Positions 17,913-30,284 of a stretch of DNA of 64,000 bases are shown in pieces. The stretch is from the NCBI RefSeq assembly GCF_042453785.1, contig NC_091668.1, forward strand, positions 30,629,501 to 30,693,500, read 5' to 3'. Origin of the DNA: Malus domestica. Its lineage: Eukaryota > Streptophyta > Magnoliopsida > Rosales > Rosaceae. The translations under genes and the position numbers were made by a program. Each line of letters starts with the position of its first letter. Within the stretch, counting starts at the first letter, position 1. The notes beneath the pieces are model-generated. The model did no database searches. It had not been told where the DNA came from and saw nothing but the letters and a program-made list of their open reading frames with translations.

Positions 17913-19290
17913 TTAAGCACTCAACATGCCGGAGTTGTTCTTGCACTCGTACAGCTTATCCATGTACCACTGACACTTGCTGATATCACTTACAAACTCG
18001 TCGATGCACTGCACAAAGGTGTTCATATAATAATTTCCCCAAAAAAAACCCAAAGGTCATCGTATAAGTAGTTTTCAGGTTCCAAAAAAAAAAAAAAAAA
18101 AAAAAGTGAAAACGAAATGATTATCAAACAGTCCCTGACTTTCACAATAAAAAACCCAAAGGTCATCGTATAAGTAGTTTTCAGGTTCAAAAAAAAAAGT
18201 GAAAACGAAATGATTATCAAACAGTCCCTGACTTTCACAATAAATCTTGGGGAAAATAATAAAAGGAAAAGGATTGCATACATCTTGAAATGCCTTGGAG
18301 TGATTACTGCAGGCATCTGAACCACTGATACTGCTAGTGCTAGCCATGGTTTCTAGTACTGGTGCAGCAGCAGGACGAGCAGGAACCGCAGGAGTAGGAG
18401 AAGCAGCAGCGGCAGCTTCATTTAGAATAGTGACGCGGCGAGGACCCATCAAAGCATCCACAGCCCTGTGTGCCACGGCATCTCCAATCCCCAAAGCCAT
18501 ACCTGCATGCAACAAGACCAATTCGAATGATTGTATTTTATAATGTACAATAATTATAAGCAACCAAACGAACAAAAACATTATCTATCCACGTACTTAC
18601 GTACCCTGAACAAATCCTGAAAACATAGATCCACCACGGCCAGTCGGAGCTGGAGCTGGAGATGGAGAGCAACGAGCTTCATAAACTGCATGGCAACACA
18701 TAACAATCCAATTATAGGTGGAAAGGAGAACATTGCATCAGCCGGTTCTGATGTACTTTTAAAATGACTAAAACCGCTTTTAGAGGATTACTTGAAAGTC
18801 TTGATTATGGATGTAAAACTATTTAGAAAACTTTTTGCAGTTATGCATGAGTAAGATGATATAGGAAGGATTTTGATATGATATGTGTGGCACTTCTATG
18901 AATTATGATGAACCTCGCTTCCTTCATTACTTGAAGAAATTGGCTTCCTTCATTACTTGAAGAAATTCGTTTGGAGATACATCTCTATAAAGTGCTTTTA
19001 TTGGAAGCGCTTCTAATCAGGTTTGACAAAAAAAGTTAAAAAGTGCTTTTGAGTTCTAGAAAAGTACTTCAAATGCTTTCTAGGAAGCAAAATTTCAATG
19101 TGCTTTTAATTGTAGTGCTTTTAATAAAAGTGTTTATGAGCAGAAGTGCTTTTGAAAGAAGCAGTTTGAAACACGTCCGATAATATATGTTTCACAAGTA
19201 CGTACAAGGCTGAGGGGGAGGGTTGCGTGCTGGTGCATGACGACGGGGAGCTGCGCGGGCAGATCGACCTCGTGAGCTTCGGCGAGGCAT
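17913..19290 (-). CDS. Twin CX9C (CHCH domain) mitochondrial-type protein, 160 aa, 4 exons
   Basis: Exons on the minus strand: 19206-19290, 18605-18685, 18282-18502, 17913-18008; phases agree, giving 160 residues. The N-terminus is Arg/Ala/Pro-rich (MPRRSSRGRSARAAPRRHAP), as in imported mitochondrial proteins. A Gly-rich middle carries the conserved AVAHRAVDALMGPR segment. The C-terminal CHCH domain has two CX9C motifs, CSNHSKAFQDC (split by the last intron) and CQWYMDKLYEC. This is the CHCHD2/CHCHD10/Mic17-like family, intermembrane-space proteins oxidised through Mia40 and linked to respiratory-chain and cristae function. The first exon-2 donor could also be read at gtaagt ten bases away, but only the chosen one keeps the conserved GMALGIGDAVAHRA frame. 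Intron 3 contains a tandem duplication. Confidence 0.87.
18047..18243. repeat. Tandem duplication of about 100 bp inside the last CHCH intron
   Basis: The block from aaacccaaaggtcatcg through agtccctgactttcacaata occurs twice, at about 18047-18149 and 18151-18243. The copies differ mainly in the length of an internal A run (about 21 versus 9). Confidence 0.85.
18760..19170. repeat. Degenerate hAT-MITE-like sequence in CHCH intron 1
   Basis: Repeated aagtgctttt and agcacttt-like words in both orientations (near 18775, 18990, 19045, 19110, 19145) are typical of non-autonomous hAT remnants in plant introns. Ends are not resolved. Confidence 0.4.
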
Positions 19291-19744
19291 GGAAGCAAGC
19301 AAATTGGCGAATATCTGGAAGAAGAGGTTTTTACTCGATGTAGTTCCAGGTGCTTTTTTTGTGTTTTGACGTGTGTGTATATATATACACACACGATCAG
19401 AGCTAACTTTTTGTCCAAGTTTTATTTTTTGGTGGAGTCGGAAACTTGTCAAAGAGAAGGGTCATTCAGAAATGCCCTCCCAGCCGAAATGGCTGGAGAT
19501 TGTTAAGTTTTCTGGATTATATGGATCATTTCCTTTTCCTTTAAAAAAAAATAATAATCAAACTGGATTATGGATCAGTCCGGTTGATTGTTTATCCGAA
19601 TTTTAAGAAATTCCTTGCACGTATAAAAAGAGCATGCATGTTGCGTTGTACAAGAAGAAAATTGGTCAGTCTCTAGTGTAAAGAACGAGAATAATTTGTA
19701 TGATACGATTATACAATTATGCCTTTTTGATAGTGTTTAGTATC
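19291..19744. other. Promoter side of the CHCH gene
   Basis: No gene is supported. An alternating TA/CA stretch (gtgtgtatatatatacacacac) lies at about 19370-19394. Confidence 0.5.
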
Positions 19745-20024
19745 AATAGTGTTGGAAAATAAAAGGGAAAGTATTTTAGGATTTGATTTAATTAGTGATT
19801 TTATATGATTTAATTAAGGTTTTGATATGACTTGATTTGATCTAGGTTTCCTTGTCTTGTAGACAAAGGATTATTTTGATTTATTTTCTAGTATTGCTCA
19901 TTTGTAATCTTATAAATACCTCCTTATGGAGAAGAATAAATAAAATTATTGAAGTAGTATTTTGAGAAATGTGAGATTGTAGAGATTTTTTATTTATCCT
20001 AAACCCTTTATTTTCAACTAATAG
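19745..20024. mobile_element. Solo LTR (Copia-like), with 5-bp target duplication
   Basis: Sequence 19750-20019 begins TGTTGGAAAATAAA and ends TTTATTTTCAACT. It contains a TATA-type tataaatacc and an aataaa signal, as in an LTR. The flanking 5-mers aatag at 19745-19749 and 20020-20024 match. The terminal bases are of the same type as those of the miniature LTR element at 20680-21837. No internal region is present, so it is a solo LTR left by recombination. Confidence 0.75.
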
Positions 20025-20031
20025 TACATGA

Positions 20032-20198
20032 GAGAAATGCTAAGGAGACTTTCAAAAGTGTGACTCTCCATGAATTTTATGTACCTCATGTTTTTAACAT
20101 AATGTTTTATGATGTTAACATGGGAATTGACGTTAAATTGTGAGGTGGCAGAAATTCCACGGAGAATCCACTTTGAGAGAGTCCCCTTAGTATTTCTC
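20032..20198. mobile_element. MITE with about 30-bp inverted ends
   Basis: The left end gagaaatgctaaggagact and the complement of the right end (gagaaatactaaggggact) match over about 30 bp, and a further internal foldback gives a 167-bp element. It lies eight bases after the solo-LTR duplication. No coding sequence is present. Confidence 0.7.
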
Positions 20199-20679
20199 AA
20201 TACAAGGATATGTGTTCGTTTCTCTCTTAGTCATTTTATTGGCACGTGTTAGATTTATTTATTTAATTAATAAATATATCCACCCAAATTAGGAGTTGGA
20301 TTGGAATGATATCTCTAAACAATATCTTTTTTTTTCCTTTTTGAGAAACTGAAAAATAGCATTATCAGGGCCGAAGCCAAAGAGTTACATAAGACCACCA
20401 TAGACCAACCAACATCAACACAACGAGAGAAAGGTAGAAAGCTAAGACTCGGAACCTACCCCAAGTCACCTTAATCTCATTCAAAAAAATAAAACTAGGT
20501 TAGAGAACAAGGGAGGTCATCCTTGTTTAAAGAGTTGATAACAAATTAGTTATGAACTCGTTATCTTCAAAATTTGAACTCAAAAACTCTTACTTAGTTA
20601 CAATTAAAGAAGAACAGCATTTGAAAAATGCAAGCGCATCCAAAACTGTGTTAATTGAGTTAAGCGATGATGGTGGGGG
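20199..20679. other. Gene-poor spacer
   Basis: No gene is supported; a possible old retroelement 3' end around 20330-20480 is not assignable. Confidence 0.4.
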
Positions 20680-21837
20680 TGTTGGAATATATTAGTATTT
20701 TAGGTATTATTTTGTTTGAGTTTTCTTATAAGTTTAGTTTGGGTATAGCCTGTTAGCATTAGGGTTAGGGTTAGTTTATTATAAATAGAGTGCTTTGTTA
20801 TTCATTAGAAAAAAAAGTTAGTCACAATGTAGCCTATTAGGGTTTTGTAGTCTTTCCGGCATTCTCGTTTGTTTAATAATATTCTTATTATTTTGTTAGT
20901 CTCGTTCGTTGCGCACTCTGATATTCAACTTGGTATCAGAGCGGGTTCGATCCTTAGGGTTCAATCCGTTCTCGTTGGTATCAATTTGTTTGTATCAGTT
21001 TTGTTTCCGTCATCTTCCGTTGTTTGTGTTTTCGTTTTAGATTTGTTAGTTGGTATTGATTGTTTGCAAGAAAAAAAAAAGAAAATAGAGAGGATCTTGC
21101 TGCTGCTGTTTGTTTGCACAGAAGAAAAAAAGAAAAAAAGAAAGGTTCTGCTGTTTGTTCGCATGAAAGAAAAAAAAAATGGGAAGGAAGGAAATGATAG
21201 AAAAAACAAAGCAAAAAGAGAAGGAAAAAGAAAAACAATTGTTTGCTGTTAGTTTAAACAAAAAATAAATGGTTATCCTATTATGAGGTCTTTGTTTTGA
21301 AGTTTGGGTATCTGCTGTTGCCGTTCGCAATGAATTCTCAAGTTGCTAGAATATTTTTGACGTTGTTCATTTGTTGGTACAATTGAAATATGGAAATCTC
21401 GTTCGTTTAGTGACGGGTTCTCTCCATACTCTCAACACTAGCCAGTTTGAACCAGAACCAGCTTGCCAGTCAAGTCAAGAATCAAGTCAAGTCAAGTTTG
21501 CATGTCTGTCAGTCCGCCTAATGGATTCAGTCCGCATCTGCTTGTTTGCAAACTCATGTCGTATACCGCCATGAGTTGGATGGGGGGTGTTGGAATATAT
21601 TAGTATTTTAGGTATTATTTTGTTTGAGTTTTCTTATAAGTTTAGTTTGGGTATAGCCTGTTAGCATTAGGGTTAGGGTTAGTTTATTATAAATAGAGTG
21701 TTTTGTTATTCATTAGAAAAAAAGCTAGTCACAATGTAGCCTATTAGGGTTTTGTAGTCGTTCCGGCATTCTCGTTTGTTTAATAATATTCTTATTATTT
21801 TGTTAGTTTCGTTCGTTGCGCACTCTGATATTCAACT
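20680..21837 (+). mobile_element. Miniature LTR retrotransposon (TRIM-like)
   Basis: A direct repeat of about 250 bp (20680-20930 and 21588-21837) begins TGTTGGAATA and ends ATTCAACT. TGGTATCAGAGC, complementary to the 3' end of initiator Met-tRNA, follows the left LTR at 20931-20942. A G-rich polypurine tract (ggatgggggg) ends right before the second LTR. The roughly 657-bp interior has no gag or pol, so the element is non-autonomous. Each LTR has a tataaatag promoter-like motif. The LTRs differ by about five changes over 250 bp, suggesting a young insertion, well under a few million years. No matching 5-bp flanks were found. Confidence 0.82.
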
Positions 21838-23020
21838 GAAGATGTAAACGATGAAGTTATGGCACCTGCACCAGATTTGAATGGTGGTAGACTGATTGAG
21901 TAGTTAGGGTTATTCTTTTCAATTCTTTTTCTTCTCTTTAATGTAAATTAGTGTAAACAAATATCGCATCTAAAAAAAATCCAAATAGATTCCAAGCAAG
22001 CACTCTGATTGATTTTTGGGTCAAGAAGTGATTGCACAAGTCGAATTTGGAAGTGGGGAGGCCATGATTAAAAAGTTGCATTAACGCGAAAATGATGGCA
22101 TGTGTTTGTTGGCCATGATTAAAAAACCACGAGTGGATATAATAATCATTTATGCAAAGGGATTAGTTGGTTTCGGCAGTTCATTTTTTTCGAGATCGAG
22201 AAGACTCACATAAGCATTTTAACCTCTTTTAATAACCATCGTGTATTCACATGCGTTAAGAATCAAACTTGGGAAATAGCATGTGAAACATGTGTTTGGA
22301 ATTCGTCCCAAACCACTAGATATGATAATGATTTCACATATTTGATAATCAAAACAAATTAAAATCATTAGTTGGTTTACCTTAATGTTTCGATAAACAA
22401 AAAAAAAAAAGTTATACATAGGATGATGGTTCATGCCCAATTGGAATTCATGTAATATCTTTTGTTTTGTATTCGTTTTTTTATAAATAAAATGATATGT
22501 TTACATTAAGGGGTGGAGAATTTGAGCTAAGTAGACAATGATAACCATAATAGTTTTGTGTGGATCTTGTCATCCACGGAAGTTAAATTTAAGACATTTT
22601 ATTTGTAATTGAATATGTATATGTGTATGACTGGACCATAGTGCTAAATAATTATTAATAATTGTTTTGTTTAGAGAATTTCATGTCATCCCAACTTAAT
22701 GAAGTTTTCAATTTCAATGTTAATGTAGATAAGATGATCCCATGTCATTCATTGGCTAACTTGTTTATTAAGCATGTGATATTTGTTCAAGTTCACTCCT
22801 TTATATCAAACTAAAATTATGATACAAAAAATTACATTATTCACACTTCTTACCAACAAAAATATAATTGCTTCTTTGCTTCATTTGTACTATAGTTTAT
22901 GATTGCTCAAATCCCTACCACTTATTCTCAGGTTCGATTTTTATAGATAGTGAGCTCAATACTCAATTATGGTTGGTCAACCAGAAAGATTTTCAATGTT
23001 TTCAAAACACGGGACGACAG
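21838..23020. other. Gene-poor spacer
   Basis: AT-rich, with no ORF of family character. A short open stretch right after the LTR element (EDVNDEVMAPAPDLNGGRLI, ending in a stop) is unassigned. Confidence 0.5.
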
Positions 23021-23110
23021 AACACCACATGTTATTATACAATTAGAGGAAAGTTTTTTTTTTCTTTTTTTTCCCCAATGTCCTCTAATTGTTTAAGGAC
23101 ATGTGGTGTT
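23021..23110. repeat. Near-perfect foldback, two 30-bp arms
   Basis: Arms 23021-23050 and 23081-23110 are inverted copies: aacaccacatgt and acaattagagga on the left, tcctctaattgt and acatgtggtgtt on the right, separated by an equal central mismatch. The loop is 30 bp of T-rich sequence. It may be a tiny MITE or a hairpin-forming locus. Confidence 0.75.
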
Positions 23111-24478
23111 TCCCCTTATTCCGAGCATTAAAATATCGTTATATTAAAATAAAACTGTAACACGTGAATTCTCAATTAATTTTGTATCAGTTAAAATATA
23201 TAGTTTTATAGCAACTAACTTAATTTTTTGGACTAAAATGCCAAATTTTTCTTCGACTTCCTTTTAATAATAATTCTCTTTCTAAATCGAATTCTTTATG
23301 CACGTTTCTTTTAATTCTGGGAAAACAGAAAAGAGAATGACACTTGTTGGCAAGGTAAGGCGAGTAGAAGTGTAAAGCTAGACGAGCGAGTAGAAGTTTG
23401 GCAAGTGGTGCCGCGTTTTCCTTCCCACAGCAAACATTCCCGCGTATAAAAGCACTTTCTCGCGGCGTACGATTCGGCTTCCAAGTCTTTCCACTCATCA
23501 TTTCTTCAATTTAATCAAATTTATAATTAATTAATAAGATTTTTTAACAACAAAAACTCATATCTAACTTTTTTTTGTTAACAGGAGTGAGTGGCTCAGT
23601 CTAACAGTGTTTAGTAATAATGTGGTTTAAATTTGTCTTGGTAAGAATCGAATCTGAAACTTTTCACTTACAAGTAAAAAAAATAATATTAGACCGTAAT
23701 ACTAAATGGTCATATCTAACTACTTATTAACAAAATTTTAACGGTAAAGAAATTGTAAAAATAAAAAATAAAATAATGACAATATAGTAAATTAAACACA
23801 AAATAATATTACTAATTTTTTTTTTTAAAAGCTCACAGCCGAATAATATCAGTAGCCTATTTTTTTTTCTTCCACATATTTATCTTAAATAAAATAAACT
23901 TGTAGTAATGAAATAGTATTGAGAAACAATTATAAAAAATACGAACATTTTCTCGTTTTAAAATAATCATAGAAAAATTTTAACGGCTATTTTATATTTT
24001 AATATTTTCGCAATTGTTTTTAAACTTTAAATGCACATGGCTTGCATGTGTACAATTCTTATTTTAATTTAATTTATACCCACTTCCTTGTCTCTTCTTC
24101 TCCTCTCTTCCAATACAATAATTAATTCCAATTATTTATTTGTTTATTTATTTATTTATCGGTCCTCTGTCTCCGTCTGTGTCTCCCTTTTCTGTCTGCT
24201 TCTTCACTGGGTTTTGATTCGAAAAGTGAAGGCGCTGGGTGTTTTGCTTCTGGGATATCGACACCGCTTCATAAGGCTGGCACGCGTGTCTTTTGGCATA
24301 TTACTGTATACTGTTTATTTGGGTGTCCAAAGACTCCATCTTTTTCTTCCCAATTCCTTTCTTTACTTTCAGACTTTGTGTTGCAAAATCCAAGACCCAA
24401 ACAACTTGTCCTTTCAACTTCTTCTTCTTCTTCTTCCTCTTCCTCTTCTTTTCAGAGTTCCCTAAAGTTGCTGCACAA
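23111..24478. other. Spacer and promoter of the DUF707 gene
   Basis: The segment 23790-23960 is the second copy of the repeat at 4885-5065. The part from 24080 on is CT-rich leader-like sequence with a (TTC)n run at about 24419-24440. No other gene is seen. Confidence 0.5.
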
Positions 24479-24495
24479 ATGATCAACCCTGTAAG

Positions 24496-24542
<47 letters not shown>

Positions 24543-27500
24543 TGATTCTACTTAACTGTGAGTTTTTGAGACGGAGTTGTGATTCTCTTGGATTAAAGTT
24601 GTAGGCTTGCAGCACATTAACTTGAAAAGTTACTGGGGATCGCGAGAGTTGTATTGCTATATTGAAATTGACAATGTTTGGGGGAAACTTACGGTTTCTT
24701 GTCTTTTAACTGCCTAGAGTTGAAAATAATTTCTTGGGCTAAGAAATGAATTCTTTTGCATCGATTTTATTTCGGATTATGGAAGAATGTTTATGAATAG
24801 CTGCGCAGTGAAATGTCTCCTATTTTCGTTCTTACTTCATCTGCTAACGACCCCCATGAAGGCTTGATGGGATCAAATGTGATACAATGTGACTAACATT
24901 TATGACTAGTTTCCTCATTGTTTTTGTCAGGCCGCTGCGCTGTCGGACCCGAAGAATAGGTCATTCTACTGCAGTCTCTTCCTTGTAGCTTCTTTGATCT
25001 GCGGGGCTTACTTCATCGGTGGTGCAACCATTGCTCACGAGTACAAGGAAGTATGTCTGTTTTTTTGGTTCTTCAAGTTGTGTGCACCTTTTACTTTTGT
25101 TCTGCAGATTCTGTATTACCTTTTATCAATTAAATGGTCCCGGAAATCTTTCTTGCAGAAATTAACAAGATGGAAAGTGGTCTACAATAGGCAGAATACA
25201 AATTTTCATACGTGCAGGGTTTGCATCTTACCGGGAATATTAAGTGTGTTTTTTTTTTTATGGCATCTGAAGTTACTTCTATTGCTGAATTTGTTTTCCT
25301 TTTCATCTTCAGAATCGTTGCCAACCTTCAGGGAGTGAGGCATTACCGGAAGGAATTATTGCCAAAACATCGGACTTGGAACCGCTGCCTCTATGGGGTT
25401 CATCTGTGAAAAATGTATGCGAGGCTATGGCGAGTTTTACTTGAATACTAGATTCATTCCATTTATGAAACTATATAGTTCTTTCTTGTTAATTGATAAA
25501 TGATAATGCATACTTATCCTTTGTATGAGAAGCACGGGTTCATGTTGCTAAGTAGTTTTTTATCCCCTGTCTTCCGTCTGTCTTTTATGTATCATTTAAC
25601 TAAGTCGAGAGCATATTAGTATGTTGGAAGCATCTTAACTGGATTGACATGTTTTGTTAAACTTTACATGGTCCTAAAGCTAGTGAAATTTGTTTTCTTT
25701 GACATCTGTCTGAAGTCCTGAACATTGTTTTATTATAAGTTTCATCGCCAATGTAATGCAGGTTGTTGTTTACAAAAATGGTAATTTCAAATGTAAAGAC
25801 ATAGCTCTAAAATGAAATGAACTGTTGCAGGTCCCTTTTTTCTCTAGGATATTGGCGGGTGTATACTATCGACGTACTTATTACTCATTCATTTTGGTAA
25901 CGTACCTTGGTTTTAGATGCAAACTCTCATCATACCTTGCTTAGCAACCTCCGATAAAAGGCCCCGATTGATAATTATTCATTTTTTTAGTTTTAGTTTT
26001 CACTTTCTGTGATTGAGATATGAGGGACGGATATGGGGAAAATGAGGGATGAAGAAGAATGATGGGATGAGAGGGAAAGAAATAAAGAAGCATGAATGTA
26101 AACAATTCTTTAAAGTTAAAACAACTTAGCATTTGTTTTGTATGCCTTTTGCATTTGTTCTACATATCTACCAGCTTAAAATGGTTTTGCTTGACTGGTT
26201 GTTTCCTGAACAAAATTGCTTGTGGCATCTACTGTCCTATTAAATTAAACATGCTCTTGCATCTGTTTGCTTTGATGCAAATCATTCTCAATAGACTGCA
26301 AAATATTGAGAGGGTTAGGGGTAAGAGGAGCGAAAAGGGTTTTCCATGAGATGGGAAATGAAAATAATAGCCCCATAGAAATTTCTTTGGGACTTTTTGT
26401 ACAAATAAGAATGTTTGAAATTTCTAGTTTAGGGACATAAATTCTTGCTTCCACCTGGTTCATTCCTATTAATATTTGTTATCTACAATGGTATACAATA
26501 AAATGTGTTTCTGCGCATATATATTTCTTTTATTCTTTTAGGGTGTTCATACTGCCTAAAATTTGCAAAATTCTTGTTTCAGGAAAACTCAAAACCTTCT
26601 AAGAGCTTGCTGGCAATTGCAGTTGGAATAAGGCAGAAAGAAATAGTGGACAAAATTGTCAAAAAGGTAGTGATATAATTGGCTCATACCCTTCACATTA
26701 CAATATTCTATCCATATTATGATAAACATCTGCTGTTGTATTGCAGTTTCTATCAAGTGATTTCGTTGTTATGCTTTTTCATTATGATGGTGCGGTGGAT
26801 AAATGGAGGGATTTACCTTGGAGTGATCGTGCCATACACGTGTCTGTGATGAATCAAACAAAATGGTAAATGTTATTCTCTCACATGGTCACTTGAACTG
26901 TAGCTAGTTACCTTTGGGCAGGAATACTCTATACATTTGTGGATAACATTTTAATGAAACATATTGTATGATGACATAGGTGGTTCGCCAAACGTTTCCT
27001 GCATCCAGATATAGTTTCCGAGTACAAATATATTTTTCTTTGGGATGAGGACCTTGGAGTTGAGAATTTTAACCCAAAACGGTAACCAATGGCATTTTTT
27101 ATTTTTTTAGAATAATCTTGGAATTGTGAGCACCTATGCATGCGTTTACACTTTACAAATGCCAAATGAAAACTAAATAAGAGCCCTCCATTCACAAATA
27201 TTAAAATATATGTTTATTTTCAATTATAAACTGGGTGCAGAGCTATTGTAGCAACTGGAATATGAAATGTTGTAATCAAGTCATTCAGTAGTAATGTTTC
27301 ACAGATAAGAAAATAGAAAACCGATTTGATATCACGTAGAGACGTAATGCATTGTGTTTGGAACATGTCCTGCAGTTATGTATCCATTATTCAGGAAGAG
27401 GGACTTGAAATATCACAGCCAGCACTTGATCCTGACAAGTCAGAGGTGTATCATCCAATCACTGCACGTGTGAAGAAATCAAAAGTGCACAGGTCAGTGT

Positions 27501-30284
27501 AGTATATTTTCTTGAATGTGGATTTCCTGTGGTAACTTCACTGTCTAATATACGTAGAGACCAATGTAGTTTAGGACTCTTAGTCCTTGGGTTCCATCCT
27601 TGGTTTAAACGTTATGCCAATCTCTAAATACATTGTTTGAAAGTTGAGGAACAAGAATGCCAAATGCTGATTGGGGTTTTGTTAATAAAAATTCCACTTT
27701 TTACCCATCCGTATCTTCATTCAGAAACTAAATTTCCTACTTGAATTATATATGTAATGTACTTCAGCTCAGCTAGGCTAACACACACAAAAGCATTATT
27801 GTTAAACTCTTCGAAGAAAAGTTGTTGAGCAACACGTCACTCTTTGTAACACTCTAGGAATTGTATAGGAAAGTCAATGATCTTCTGAAACGAGGCCTCA
27901 TCCTGTATTTACTTATTCCATGAAACACTTGTAGGATTCTGGATTATATGTAGCTCACTATTGTCTTACTGCCCCATGTAAAAGCCCACAGACTACCCAT
28001 AACTAACAGCTAGAAGCTAATATTAACTAATCTAACTGCTCCTTCCCTATTGGTTAAAATCTTTGACATGGTCTACTGACTTGTTTTTTGCTTCCTTGGT
28101 AGATGACAGAGTATGAAACTTTGAACCGTTAGATTAATTTATTGTCACAGTTCCCTATAGGACCAAGGAGTATCATTTCTACTCTCTTGCTGCAACATAC
28201 TAGATAAGGCATCAGGTTTACTTGAGGCTAAGTTATTTCATTCAACAAGTCAATAAAATTTAAACCCCTTAGGAGAAATGGCTGTTTTCTTGTCAGTGTA
28301 GAGAGAAATTTGTATTTCCTTGAATACGCACCAAATCTTAGTGCTCTGTAGTACAGTAACAGCTATTGTCATAAGACCGCTTTTAAATATTGTAGCACAC
28401 TTTCTTTAGTTTAAAGTTGGGTGATATGTTGAATTCAATGAGTTCAGTGACGGGATGGATATTGTAGGACCTCTCCATTTTGGTTACCTGCATTGGCTTA
28501 GACCAAGACTGGCCCGATGGGTAATCATTGTGCAATTTCTGTGTAATTATCTAGTATACATAAATTTCATTTGGAGTTTTGTAGAGGGAGAACTGCGGTT
28601 GAATTGAGAGGAATGGCCAAACCATATATATTTGCTTTGTGTTCTTGTACTGTTGCTTTCTGTTCTCTTACTGTTGCTATGGTTTCTTTCATCAATTGCT
28701 TTCTGGCATAGCAACCATTTTGGGGTTTTATATAAACTTGTACTTCTCTTATTATAAATTTTCTTTTCGTCAATTTGGGATATCAAAACATACATAGAAT
28801 TGAGTTTGATCCATCTTCGCCTAATTTTTCAACAGAAGGTTTCATAAGTATAAAGGCAGTGCAAGGTGTGACGACCATAGTTCTGCTCCTCCTTGTGCAG
28901 GGTAAGAAACTTCCTATCCGCTATTTTCTGTGTTGTAACTCGGATAAAGTACTTTTCTGAATAGTTTCCTTTCGGGTGTTTGGTATGTTCTGTTATAACA
29001 GTTGGGTGGAAATGATGGCACCTGTATTCTCAAGATCTGCATGGCAATGTGTATGGTACATGATCCAGGTACATAATCCTTACTAAACCAATACCAACCA
29101 CCTTCACAGTGTGTTTACTTATTTTTGGTAGCGTACAACTATTTACGACATTATATAGATGAGTATGTGAAAATAGATTTCATCATTTATGCCCGCCAAA
29201 TTTTTCATTAATGGTGACGCTGAATGATCCATGTAATTTAAACACAACAGAATACCTTGTAGTAGAAACAACCATTAAACGCAAAAGAATATTTTGGAGA
29301 ATTTGTACTATTTGTAAGGAACTTTCTGGTGATTATTTATTATTCCTACAGAATGATCTGGTCCATGCATGGGGCCTGGATGTGCAGCTTGGTTATTGTG
29401 CACAAGTAAATTTTCCTGCCTTGTAGCTTTGTTTTTATTCTCTTGGTTATTGTGCACACGTACTTTGTGATAACCGAACTTTATGTTTCAGGGAGATCGA
29501 ACACAAAACGTTGGTGTGGTTGACTCAGAGTATATAGTTCATCTTGGTCTTTCTACGCTCGGTGTCTCAGATGGCAATAAGGCAAGCATCATGGCATCTT
29601 GGGTCGTTTAACTATTTAAAATAGTAACGTTGAAGAATTGTCTTGATTGTTATTCCATACATCTATAGCAGATGCAACATCATTAGTGTGAAATACTTGG
29701 ATTGATGCAATATGCAGTTTCTAAACATTTCAAACATGATTATTTATTTTGTTCTAGCAGGATAAGTTCGTCTATGTTCTTGACGTTTCATATCATTCTC
29801 TGACCTCTTTCTCTTTTCCTTCTGTTCACTTGCATAGGTGACTAATGGCCCGGATCCTTCTCAGAAAGGGGACTCGAAAGCATTGGTGTGTTCTGCATAT
29901 TTTTCTCTATTTTCTTTTTCGTTCAATGTATTAGATTATTTATTGACCTATAACGTGAGTTCTGATGTGAGTTCATTATTTGTAATTTCAGGCACCATCT
30001 TCCTCGGATAAAGTCAATGATCGATCTAAAGTAAGCATTCTTAAACTGCTGTCCTGTTAAAATCGTGTATTTCTCCTCCGTGCACACCCATACGCATTTG
30101 TAGACGATGTAAACATTTTATCAATTCATATACATTGCTTGCAACTACTTATCTGGCGAATGCTATTTGTTGGCAGGTTAGGATGCAGTCCTTTATTGAC
30201 ATGCAGATCTTTAAGGAAAGATGGAGTGCTGCAGTAAAGGAGGATAAATGTTGGGTTGACCCATATCAACTATCAACAAACTGA
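24479..30284 (+). CDS. DUF707 family membrane-anchored protein (395 aa, 15 exons)
   Basis: Exons: 24479-24490, 24931-25050, 25159-25218, 25313-25414, 26583-26666, 26747-26865, 26980-27081, 27376-27492, 28836-28901, 29002-29068, 29352-29405, 29492-29581, 29838-29885, 29992-30030, 30177-30284, all in phase. The first exon codes only MINP, ending in a strong donor. A signal-anchor helix lies at about residues 16-37 (SLFLVASLICGAYFIGG). The rest is the DUF707 domain: LLAIAVGIRQKEIVDKIVKK, FVVMLFHYDGAVD, FLWDEDLGVENF, WCVW-type and GLDVQLGYCAQGDR motifs. Plant members are often labelled lysine-ketoglutarate reductase trans-splicing related; no reaction is established, but the layout resembles a Golgi type II glycosyltransferase (inference). 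Intron 12 uses a GC donor (29582). A decayed relative lies at 43.6-44.9 kb. Confidence 0.9.
24500..24538. repeat. (CT)n microsatellite next to the first DUF707 donor
   Basis: About 19 CT units start ten bases after the exon 1 donor at 24491. Confidence 0.9.

Noticed and set aside
20755-20785. ttagggttagggttag as interstitial telomere repeat
   Set aside because: Only two units, present in both LTRs of the miniature element and not the plant TTTAGGG unit; it is simply LTR sequence.
20961-21330. Overlapping frames of 80-127 codons inside the miniature LTR element
   Set aside because: They are low-complexity lysine/phenylalanine runs from A/T-rich sequence and match no gag or pol domain.
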